From Cliona cf. orientalis (Eukaryota > Porifera > Demospongiae > Clionaida > Clionaidae), in contig OZ005694.1 in NCBI GenBank assembly GCA_963930775.1, forward strand, positions 10,680,899-10,744,898: a stretch of DNA of 64,000 nucleotides, in the 5' to 3' direction. Made by a program: the position numbers and the translations under genes. Below are positions 10,177 to 19,755 of this stretch, piece by piece (position 1 is the first letter of the stretch; each line of letters opens with the position of its first letter). The notes beneath the pieces are model-generated. The model saw nothing but the letters and a program-made list of their open reading frames with translations. It searched no databases and had not been told where the DNA came from.

Positions 10177-10732
10177 TTTGATACTATGCATAGTGATAAT
10201 ATTTAATCTTACTACCCTCCAATTAATGTAATCTCTGATGAAACTGTTAAACTTTGCATAATTGATTTACATGTATAGCAATTCTGGTGTATTATTATAA
10301 TACCCTGGTATTATGTCAAATCCCATGTAATTATAGCTATCCATGCTATCCCACTGTTTATGTGGTACAACTGCACAGGAATCATGCAGTTGTATATCCC
10401 TATATATCAAATCCCTGGTTACATGATACCATAGATACTCTATGTATTATAATACCTTTATACATTGTCATAGAATGCAAGAAAAACAGTATAGCATAAA
10501 AGGGTCAATTCACAATGTATTTCTAGCTCACACATGTAATTCTGGCTATCTGTTCTATAATTATCTATTCTGTAATTTGAACTACAAAAAATTTACCATA
10601 ATACTACTTCTTGACCATACAAAAAATAATTGAGGTCAACTTTTAACCTTTTGATAAAGTGTTTTCGCACAAACCATAATTGACCACACAAAAAAATTTT
10701 TTTTTGTCTTGAACAGAATTCCATGGCTATTG
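10177..10732. other. Convergent 3' intergenic region between receptor A and Ran-1
   Basis: 556 bp between two stop codons on opposite strands. It presumably holds both 3'UTRs and polyadenylation sites. Much of the sequence is conserved after receptors F (38477-38966) and I (60033-60501), including a conserved CTTGACCATACAAAAA stretch. No ORF was seen. Confidence 0.5.
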
Positions 10733-12248
10733 TCAGTTCTTGCTCAAGTCCATGGTAACCTCGGATGGATCCAGGGTTGGCATCTCAGTAAACTCAAGCT
10801 GGGGATCACCAGTCAGCTTGCGAGCCAGCCACAGAAATGGCTTCTCAATGTTGTGTTTGCTCTTGGCACTGATATCGCAATACTGTGTTAATATAGGAGG
10901 GGAGGGAGAGGGGAAGAGAGAGAAAGAGAGGGGCGTGTGTTAATCGTAATTCGCATTGTATACTATTATTATACCAATGTAATACCTGCAAGTTGTTTTT
11001 CCTGTGGTATGTGACCTGTCTTTTCCTGTCCTTGATGTCGTCGACCTTATTCCCACAAAGCACAATGGGTATGTCTCCGCACACACGTTCTAGATCGCGA
11101 TGCCACTCCGGGACGTTCTTGTAGGTTGACATAGCCGTCACATCAAACATGATGATGGCACACTGCGCCTGGATGTAGTAGCCATCTCTCAGCCCCCCAA
11201 ACTTCTCCTGACCAGCCGTGTCCCATACGTTGAACTTGATGGGTCCCCTGCTAGTGTGGAACACTATGGGCTGAACCTCAACACCAATCGTAGCTATAAT
11301 GTATGGTTAATGTGCAGTGTGATTGGCATGTAGTGATAGGTTCTATAAACTCTTGGTTTAAGTCTGATTCAATTGCATGAGTATAGCTAGCCGCTTAATC
11401 AGGATCAGAGGAGGTATTGATCACGGATTCTAACTAGAGCTCTATAGAGCGCATGCCCCGCACGCACATTGCATATTATCTATCGATCTACTTTTGTGTA
11501 TATGGGGGGGAAAAATACTGAGTAGAAATGCTGCTTGGTTGTATAGCTATAGGATTCCCGGTGATATCAGCCAAACAACCATTGACTCTCTCTGCACCAG
11601 ATTTAGACTAGGTAGATATAGGCCTAGGTATCTTACATTCTGATTTGATAGGCATTGATAGCAAGCAGCCAAACATATGCCACTAGCACTATTGACGACC
11701 TTTACCAGTTCACAATGCGCATTAGCAGAAAGCGCAAGCATTGTGGATAGGCGTGGGTGTCGATAGGCGCATGCGCGCAGAGGTGGGCAAACCGCTGCAC
11801 TGGTGGACGATTGTTGGACGGGCACTGTTTGCAGACTTATTGTATTTGGTTCAATGTTCATGCCACTAAAATTATTGAACCTAACGTTTTTGATCGCGGC
11901 TTTAGCTTTCGTGATATATCGTGGCATGAACGTTGAACCAAATAATATTATATGACCATGGACTAGCAGTCACGAGCAAAATTTTATGTAAGCTTACTAA
12001 TAGCTATATACACATCATCGGCTTACGCAAGTACTGCCTTTTCCCTGCAGCTGCAGTGATGTAGCTCTCAACAAATGTTGTTTTACCAGTGCCACCTTCG
12101 CCGACTAGCACCAGCTGTGTTGTGTATAATAAAAGAAGTTAATGATAATATGTCATTATTGTTGTTATTAGCTCTGATCACAAAAATATTATCTGCTAAT
12201 TACTATAATTGCTAGGTGCAAGCTTACTTTGAAAGTCTCTGCTTCCAT
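10733..12248 (-). CDS. Ran-1: Ran-like small GTPase without acidic C-terminal tail
   Basis: Four exons on the minus strand: 12248-12228, 12114-12027, 11293-10986, 10882-10733. They join in frame to 188 aa starting [15 protein letters not shown]. All G motifs are visible: P-loop GEGGTGKTT, switch [17 protein letters not shown] with catalytic Gln, NKVD, and [35 protein letters not shown] and [14 protein letters not shown] are near-identical to animal Ran, the nuclear-transport GTPase. Ran is usually about 216 aa and ends in an acidic DEDDDL helix; this copy ends [12 protein letters not shown], so that tail is missing. Without it, effector exchange with RanBP1-type proteins would be expected to differ (inference). 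It is convergent with receptor A. It could be a neofunctionalised paralog; the canonical Ran gene is not in this window. Confidence 0.85.
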
Positions 12249-12488
12249 TTCAACTAGGATTTGCCTGGAGTAGTACTTTTAAAGACGAACAGTTTGCGCC
12301 GCTAGATAGCAAGGATCGCCTCTGGCCTGGAGACTGACAAGTACATGTGGGATGATTCCCCAGCGTAATTAGATTCATACGCGGTTTAGTGTAGTCTGCA
12401 CATTACGGCTTCTTAGTTACGCTGTGGCTAGAGTGCCGGGAACGGTACCGGAAATATTCCCATTGGAGTGCCGGTTCCAGTGCCCGCC
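12249..12488. other. Short upstream region of Ran-1
   Basis: Holds the presumed promoter of Ran-1 on the minus strand. No ORF and no clear TATA box were identified. Confidence 0.35.
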
Positions 12489-12610
12489 GAGAGTAGGAAA
12501 AAAAAAAAAGTTCATACCCCAAGCGGGATTCGAACCCATGATCACTGCTTTACCAGCCCAGACCCTAGTCCACTCGGCCACCCGGCTCGCCGCTGGTGGC
12601 TATATACCGT
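12489..12610 (-). repeat. tRNA-derived SINE head (Ser/Leu-type tRNA relic)
   Basis: On the minus strand the segment carries a Pol III A box (TGGCCGAGTGG) and B box (GGTTCGAATCC) with tRNA-like spacing, followed by a run of T (the A run at 12498-12509 on the plus strand) that would act as a Pol III terminator. The acceptor arms do not pair, so it is not a functional tRNA. A tRNA-derived SINE or tRNA pseudogene is the best reading. Confidence 0.6.
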
Positions 12611-12647
12611 TTTTGCCAAATTTATACACCTTAAACCCATATTACTA

Positions 12648-12745
12648 ACCCTCGTCAACAACCGATCACCACCCCTCGAGCTTGTCAACAACCGATCACC
12701 GAAACCCAAACCCTTCGTCAACAACCGATTACCTAAACCCAATCC
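12648..12745. repeat. Short tandem repeat, about three units of ~32 bp
   Basis: Three diverged units share the core GTCAACAACCGAT followed by CACC or TACC and AAACCC. The repeat adjoins the tRNA-derived relic and may belong to the same insertion. Confidence 0.55.
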
Positions 12746-12814
12746 CCCCCGCTACTAGTCTCACTTGCCGTGTATCGGTCAGTAATAGCTTGTTCTTATT
12801 AGTCTCGCAAGCCA

Positions 12815-13533
12815 GACCCACACTAGGTGGAAGGACATGACACACCGGGCAGATTCTTCTACCCAGATGGCAGCCCTGTTCAAACCCAGTCTCAAGCATC
12901 ATCATCTTCACAGAGCTTTTATATCACTCAAAATCAAGGTTCAATCCTGAGTCTCATACGGCAAGATGGTGATCCTCCTTGCTACCGCTGTGAGGTTCTG
13001 GATGGTGGAGGGAGTTCACAAAATCTATACATCCGAATTGATGAGACAGTGCTTAGCATGACATTGTGTGTATGTTGATATAATATTATAATATTGTGTA
13101 TGTGTGTCTATGTGTAGCTATGTGCGCATATTATAGTATACTTCAGTGACCTATAATTATTAATTATTTTTAATTTGATTAAAGTGACAGTGAACCGCAT
13201 GACTTTAATGCAACACAAATTTCTTAATTTACGATAATCGAGGTTGAACTGTACTATAATAATTATTAGTTACAAACCAATAATATCGTGTTTTTGTCAG
13301 GCACAATCACCAGAGATGCCCTAATCAGCTCGCCTACCAGCACTGGAGCGTCATGTGTAAACTTGTACATATTCATAGGAGTTGTTGTGGGTGTAGCTGT
13401 GCTTGCTGCCATTGTTATCTCACTGATCTCTATCTGTCTCTGCGTGATTTGCATAAAGAAAAAGAAGGTCACTGTGGAATTGTACGAACAGGAAACAAAA
13501 AAACCAGCGACCTTGAAAATGAATGAATTTTAA
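12815..13533 (+). pseudogene. Receptor fragment B: Ig-like exon and transmembrane exon
   Basis: Exon 5 is 5'-truncated (about 12815-13036) and encodes GHDTPGRFFYPDG...YRCEVLDGGG with a small in-frame deletion. Its donor reads ATGAGA where intact copies have GTGAGA, so it cannot splice normally. Exon 6 (13301-13533) is intact: acceptor TTTTTGTCAG, TM helix, tail KKKVTVELYEQE. Exons 1-4 are absent. It lies between Ran-1 and Ran-2 and is the remnant of a receptor from an extra module. Confidence 0.8.
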
Positions 13534-14222
13534 TTAATTTTTATTACCCTTTAATAATAATCTCTGATGTCGGAATAATTGCAGACTGTCAAACTTCGAT
13601 TAAATTTACATCAGATTCTATAATATAACACTATTAGCAATTCTGGTATTATTATTGTCAAATCTATGCAATTATAGCTATCCCACCTTTTATCACTATA
13701 AGATATATTATTATAGTTGTCCGTCGGAAGTGAATTGACCCCATGACACAAGTGGTTATATCCCTGGCCCTGGAGCTAGAAGAAGTTGATTGATTTACGT
13801 AGCTGTGTATGCCATAAATGTGCATGCTCAATAGAATATTCCAGAACCTAGACTCTGGCCTCTAGCTCTGGCCAAGTTGATCGCATGTCATAACTGCGCA
13901 TGCGCATACTCAATAGAATGTTCCAGAACACAGGCAAAGCATGCAAAGGACAGTCTTATACCTGCTTAAATATTCTCTGGATGCAGAATGCAAGAAACAG
14001 TATAGCATAAAAAGGTCAATTCACAATGTATTTTTAGCTCACACATGTAATTCTGGCTATTCTACAACTAACAGTCTAACTACAAAAAAATATATATATA
14101 GCTATATTTCTTGACCATACAAAAATTTTGAGGTAAACCTTTGACTTTTTGGAGAAAGCGTTTTCACACTAGTCATAAAAATAAATTTGTTCATACAGAA
14201 AAACGAAATTCCATAGCTATTG
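13534..14222. other. 3' intergenic region between receptor B and Ran-2
   Basis: No gene was seen. A two-copy direct repeat of about 75-80 bp (core CTCAATAGAAT followed by TTCCAGAAC) occupies about 13800-13930. The same pair recurs after receptor H at 53685-53800, linking modules B/Ran-2 and H/Ran-4 as close relatives. Confidence 0.5.
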
Positions 14223-17105
14223 TCAGTTCTTGCTCAGGCTGGGGTCCATGGTAACCTCAGATGGTTCCAGGGCTGGCATCTCAGTAAACTCAAGCAGGGG
14301 ATCACCAGTCAGCTTGCGAGCCAGCCACAGAAATGGCTTTTCAATATTGTGTTTGCTCTTGGCACTAATATCGTAGTACTGTGTTAATATAGGAGGGGAG
14401 GGAGAGGGGAAGAGAAAGAAAAAGAGGGGCGTGCGTTAATCGTAATTCGCATTGTATACTATTATTAGCTATACCAATAATATAATACCTGCAAGTTGTT
14501 TTTCCTGTGGTATGTGGCCTGTCCTTTCCTGTCCTTGGTGTCATCGACCTTATTCCCACAAAGCACAATGGGTATGTCCCCACACACACGTTCTAGGTCA
14601 CGATGCCACACTGGCACATTGTTGTAGGTTGACATAGCCGTCACATCAAACATGATGATGGCACACTGTGCCTGGATGTAGTAGCCGTCTCTCAGGCCTC
14701 CAAACTTCTCCTGACCAGCCGTGTCCCATACGTTGAACTTGATGGGTCCCCTGCTAGTGTGGAACACTATGGGGTGAACCTCAACACCAATTGTAGCTAT
14801 ATAGTGTATGGATAAAATTAATGATACAATGTACAGTGTGATTGGTATGTAGTGATATTGGTCAGTCTGATTCAGTTACACAAGTATAGCTAGCCGCCCT
14901 AATCAGAGATTCAGAGGAGGTATTGGATTCTAATAAGAGCTCTATAGAGCACATTATGGCATATATATATCCACATTGCGCAATATATAGGTATCGCTAG
15001 CAGCCAAACATAATGCCACTAGCAATATTGACGACCTCTACCAATTCATAATATTTGTTATGCGCATGAGCAGAAAGCACAAGCATGGAAGGCACAATTA
15101 ATTTTGTGACGCTCGTGGAACCATATCCCTCGATTTGAAGCATACTGAAGCCAGTTTTCGCTAAATGCGACTGATTCGTTGTGCTTTATTTACTAAAATT
15201 AATACGAGTCTCTTCGTTTTGTGCTATTAAAGGGACCAGCCTTTTTCTTCAGTAGACTATTATGAGCTTTCTGAGCTCCCTTCAACCGTATTTTCATCTG
15301 GCTCAAGGCCCTACACATTGGACTGTAAGGATCATCTACAAGTAGCTATTTCCATCAAAATTTGAGGTCGACATTATCATAATAAGGACCAGCCTTTTCT
15401 TCAGTAGACTATGAGCTTTCTGAGCTCCCTTCAACCGTATTTTCATCTGGCTCAAGGCCCTACACATTGGACCGTAAGGATCATCTACAAGTATTTCCAT
15501 CAAAATTTCACCAAAGTGAGGTCGACGTTACCATATAAGGACCAGCCTTTTTCTTCAGTAGACTACGAGCTTTCTGAGCTCCCTTCAACCGTATTTTCAT
15601 CTGGCTCAAGGCCCTACACATTCGACCGTGAGGATCATCTACAAGTATTTCCATCAAAATTTCACCAAAGTGAGGTCGATATTACCATATAAGGACCAGC
15701 CTTTTTCTTCAGTAGACTACGAGCTTTCTGAGCTCCCTTCAACCGTATTTTCATCTGGCTCAAGGCCCTACACATTCGACTGTGAGGATCATCTACAAGT
15801 ATTTCCATCAAAATTTCACCAAAGTGAGGTCGACATTACCATATAAGGACCAGCCTTTTTCTTCAGTAGACTATGAGCTTTCCGAGCTCCCTTCAACCGT
15901 ATTTTCATCTGGCTCAAGGCCCTACACATTCGACTCTGTGAGGATCATCTACAAGTATTTCCATCAAAATTTCACCAAAGTGAGGTCGACGTTACCATAT
16001 AAGGACCAGCCTTTTTCTTCAGTAGACTATGAGCTTTCCGAGCTCCCTTCAACCGTATTTTCATCTGGCTCAAGGCCCTACACATTCGACTCTGTGAGGA
16101 TCATCTACAAGTATTTCCATCAAAATTTCACCAAAGTGAGGTCGACGTTACCATATAAGGACCAGCCTTTTTCTTCAGTAGACTATGAGCTTTCCGAGCT
16201 CCCTTCAACCGTATTTTCATCTGGCTCAAGGCCCTACACATTCGACTCTGTGAGGATCATCTACAAGTATTTCCATCAAAATTTCACCAAAGTGAGGTCG
16301 ACGTTACCATATAAGGACCAGCCTTTTTCTTCAGTAGACTATGAGCTTTCCGAGCTCCCTTCAACCGTATTTTCATCTGGCTCAAGGCCCTACACATTCG
16401 ACTCTGTGAGGATCATCTACAAGTATTTCCATCAAAATTTCACCAAAGTGAGGTCGACGTTACCATATAAGGACCAGCCTTTTTCTTCAGTAGACTATGA
16501 GCTTTCCGAGCTCCCTTCAACGGTCTGGCTCAAGGCCCTACACATTCGACCGTAAGGATCATCTACAAGTATTTCCATCAAAATTTCACCAAAGTGAGGT
16601 CGATATTACCATATAACTAAAGGTACCAGCCTTTTTCTTCAGTAGACTATAAGCTTATTGAGCTCCCTTTAACCGTAGCTATTTTCATCTGGCTCAAGGC
16701 CCTACACATTCACTTTGATGAAATTTTAATACTGAAATCGTGATTATCTTCAGCCCTTACATTCGTGATGGAAATATTTGTAGACAATGCTTAGTCGACA
16801 TTACTTTTTCGATGAGCTCACAACCAACTAGTAGTCACGAGCAAATGTACTAGCTACACATCATCGGCTTACGTGAGTACTGCTTTTTTCCTGCAGCTGC
16901 AGTGATGTAGTTCTCAACAAATGTTGTTTTGCCAGTGCCACCTTCGCCGATTACCACCAGCTGTGTTGTGTAACAAAAGAAGTTAATATGTTATTATTGT
17001 TGTTATTAGCTCTGACCACAAAAATATTATCTGCTATAAATTGCTACCGGTAATTATAATTGATAGGTGCAAGCTTACTTTGAAAGTTTCTTTTGCGATG
17101 TCCAT
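14223..17105 (-). CDS. Ran-2: Ran-like small GTPase
   Basis: Exons 17105-17079, 16960-16873, 14796-14489, 14378-14223 join in frame to about 192 aa starting MDIAKETFK. The P-loop [29 protein letters not shown] and SAK motifs are intact. The C-terminus reads [11 protein letters not shown] and lacks the acidic Ran tail. Intron 2 (14797-16872, 2.1 kb) is swollen by the minisatellite at about 15228-16725. Compared with Ran-1 it has the N-terminal variant MDIAKE, Ser for Leu at the exon 2/3 border, and NNVPVW in place of KNVPEW. It is convergent with receptor fragment B. It seems functional from sequence alone. Confidence 0.8.
15228..16725 (+). repeat. Minisatellite, ten units of 151-156 bp, inside Ran-2 intron 2
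   Basis: Units begin with GGACCAGCCTTTTTCTTCAG near 15232, 15388, 15539, 15693, 15847, 16003, 16159, 16315, 16471 and 16623. The first units are about 152-154 bp; units five to eight are exactly 156 bp, a multiple of three, and almost identical to one another. That leaves the plus strand open for 257 codons (15782-16555) with a 52-residue period. The outer units are more diverged, as expected when a tandem array is homogenised in its centre. Confidence 0.9.
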
Positions 17106-17483
17106 TTCAATTTGCTTCTACTAGGATAAGTATAGAGTAAACGATCAATTGTCTTATCAATTTGGGATATGACGAACTAAACTTCTTACGTGGCTAGCTA
17201 TAGCCCCACCCACACAACTGGCCGCATACTACGAAAATATTTTTACAACGAAAATTTCCAGATTTACGGTATATTATCATGCCAGGTGTCCGAAAACTGC
17301 AGTAACCGGGAGAAACAATTTTCGGACGCAGGGTTGCAGAATACTCCCAGAACGCCAGCCATCCTTCGCACTTGGTAAGATGGATGGCCTACCCCTACTG
17401 TATCACGCCTCCAAATCCTGACCGCAAGTGTCCACGTTTGCGGAACAAGCCATCATGAAACAAACTCTTAACAATAAACAGGA
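17106..17483. other. Upstream of Ran-2, with a MITE end
   Basis: No gene was seen. Bases about 17228-17272 match one terminus of the element in receptor H's last intron (CGAAAATATTTTTACAACG... to CAGATTTACGGTA), so a partial copy of that MITE family is present. Confidence 0.5.
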
Positions 17484-18964
17484 TTTACCTTGCCAGATAC
17501 TACTAATTCGATCACAGTTAGCGTTCATAACGGAGTCAGTGACCAGGATTCAGAAAACGCTAGAAACAGAGAATGTATGATTGTAGCCAAAACCATGCAA
17601 GGCAGTAAGTATGATCAATCCAATAGTCTAACCTCCCATGATAGCTGTTTATCGATATCGTATTATTTGATAGCAATTTTTGTTCAGGTCACAGGTGTGT
17701 GGACGGGTCACCTCCTTTAACAATTCAGCAGTTCTCCTTGAACATAATAATATTGACTCTGAAAGTCCACCGACGTGCACAACAGCTCACACTAGCTGTT
17801 GTATGGAAGCACATGACACACCGGGCAGATTCTTCTACCCAGATGGCAGCCCTGTCCAAACCCAGTCTCAAGCATCATCATCTTCATAGAGCTTTTATAT
17901 CACTCAAAATCAAGGTTCAATCAGTCTCATACGGCAAGATGGTGATCCTCCTCCCCTGGGTAGCTACCGCTGTGAGGTTCCGGATGGTGGAGGGAGTTTA
18001 CAAAATCTGTACATCCGAATTGGTGAGACAGTGCTCAGCATGGCATTGTGTGTATGTACGTGTGTATCTATGCATTATTATAATAATATTATTATAATAT
18101 TGTGTATGTGTGTCTATGTGTATGTGTGCATATTATAGTATACTTCAGTGACCTATAATTATTAATTTTTAATTTGATTAAAGTGACAGTGAACCGCATG
18201 ACTTTAATGCAACACAAATTTCTTAATTTACAATAATCGAGGTTGAACTGTACTATAATTAGTTACAAACCAATATTGTGTTTTTTCAGGCACAATCACC
18301 AGAGATGCCCTAAGGCCACTCCAAATGGGAATATAGTTTCCCGTCCTGGCTTCCTGCATTTTACATGCGGGCGGGCGCCCATTACCATTAACCATTATTA
18401 TGAATATCATTATGAGCACAATGAATATAATTAAAATTCTTGATCCCACAACTGTGCACGTGCATACAAGGAGACGATGCTAGCCCTATAGGCGCTAGGC
18501 CTAGTCAGCGCTACCGCTAGCTAGCTAGCGCGCGCTGATAGCAGCACCTTGACAAGTAGGGGCATTTATATTATCATGAAAGCAAGATAAGTACACACAT
18601 CACCGTTGGTTGCTAGCTTCAAATTCATGAAGCAGTACTGCTCCTAGCTAGCTACAACCATAAATAATGGACATAATAGTCAAATGAAGCGGTAGCATCA
18701 GAGAGAGGCGGGCGGTGGACGGGAAACTACGTTCTCATTTGGAGTGGCCTAATCAGCTCGCCTACCAGCACTCGTCATGTGTAAACTTGTACGTATTCAT
18801 TGGAGTTGTTGTGGGTGTAGCTGTGCTTCAATGCTGCCATTGTTATCTCACTGATCTCTGCCTGTCTCTGCGTGATTTGCATAAAGAAAAAGAAGGTCAT
18901 TGTGGAATTGTACAAGCAGAAAACAAAAATTAAACCAGCGGCCATGAAAATGGATGAACTTTAA
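17484..18964 (+). pseudogene. Receptor fragment C: FN3 end, Ig-like and TM exons, disrupted
   Basis: The end of exon 4 (17484-17604) keeps its GTAAGT donor. Exon 5 (17695-18022) has an altered start and an in-frame TAG in the Ser run at about 17886. Exon 6 (18290-18964) is split by a 436 bp Harbinger-like element and has a further 4 bp insertion after GTAGCTGTGCTT that breaks the TM frame. Exons 1-3 are absent and no Ran copy follows. It is clearly a pseudogene. Confidence 0.85.
18314..18749. mobile_element. Harbinger-like MITE in exon 6 of receptor C
   Basis: 436 bp with 33 bp terminal inverted repeats (30 of 33 positions match) beginning GGCCACTCCAAATG. It is flanked by the 3 bp direct repeat TAA (18311-18313 and 18750-18752), and intact copies show a single TAA at this point. 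A TWA duplication and GGCC-type TIR are typical of PIF/Harbinger elements. It has no transposase. Confidence 0.8.
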
Positions 18965-19749
18965 TTTGATACTATGCATAGTGATAATAATACTACCCTT
19001 TAATGTAATCGCTGATGGAATAATAACTGTTAAACTTTGATTTACACATAATAATATAGCAATTCTGGTATGTCAAATCTCATGTAATTATAGCTATCCA
19101 TGCTATCCCACCTTCTATGTGCCGTACAACTGCACGAGAACCATGCAGTTGTATATTCCTGGTTGAATGATAGATGCTCTATGTATTTGGTATATGCAAG
19201 AATATTAACAGTATAGCTATATAGCATAAAAGGTTCAATTCATGACAATGTATTTTCAGCTCACACATGTAATTCTGGCTATCTATTCTATAATAATAAT
19301 AATATTATAATAACACATCGATCTATTTATTCTATAACAACTCTAATACATGCAAGTCAGTTCAGTTAATTATTATTGATAGTAATATAGACATTCTTTA
19401 TCACTCCATTGGCATCAGGAATCTCATGCATATTATCGAAACCTTCCAGTTGGAGAAGTAAGTGTAGAGTGGATATGAGATGACCTTAACGCACTAGCAC
19501 TGTTTATAGTAGTGTTACCATATTTGGTATAATATTAGAGTGGCCACTATAATCATGTGACATTAAATTTTTGCAATGTCAGGCAGTGAATTATTTAGGG
19601 TGGGGCACCTATAAAACCATCAACTTAAACACGGTAACAATCCGAGTTAAATTGACACTGAGCATCGTTGAAGTTTGAGGCAAGCAGATTGGTAAGCTTA
19701 ATAGGTAAATATTTGAGTGAATCTCATACAATTTTGTACAAAATTTCAG
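18965..19749 (+). promoter_or_regulatory. Upstream region of receptor D with TATA box and 5'UTR intron
   Basis: TATAAAA lies at 19610-19616 after GGTGGGGCACC. A donor GTAAGC at 19692 and the acceptor TTTCAG ending at 19749 define a 58 bp 5'UTR intron six bases before the ATG. This promoter is unlike the receptor A/F type but matches the region before receptor K (about 63400-63815). Earlier bases (18965-19100) are the 3' flank of receptor C. No ORF was seen. Confidence 0.55.
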
Positions 19750-19755
19750 GGAACA

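Noticed and set aside
12489..12610. Functional tRNA-Ser or tRNA-Leu gene
   Set aside because: A and B boxes are present but the acceptor and T stems do not pair properly; better explained as a tRNA-derived repeat.
15782..16555. 257-codon ORF called as a protein gene
   Set aside because: It is the translation of near-identical tandem repeat units in a Ran-2 intron, has no recognisable domain, and neighbouring units are not multiples of three. Kept as a repeat and as a finding only.
15228..16725. CRISPR-like array
   Set aside because: Units of 151-156 bp repeat in full with no unique spacers, and the genome is eukaryotic.
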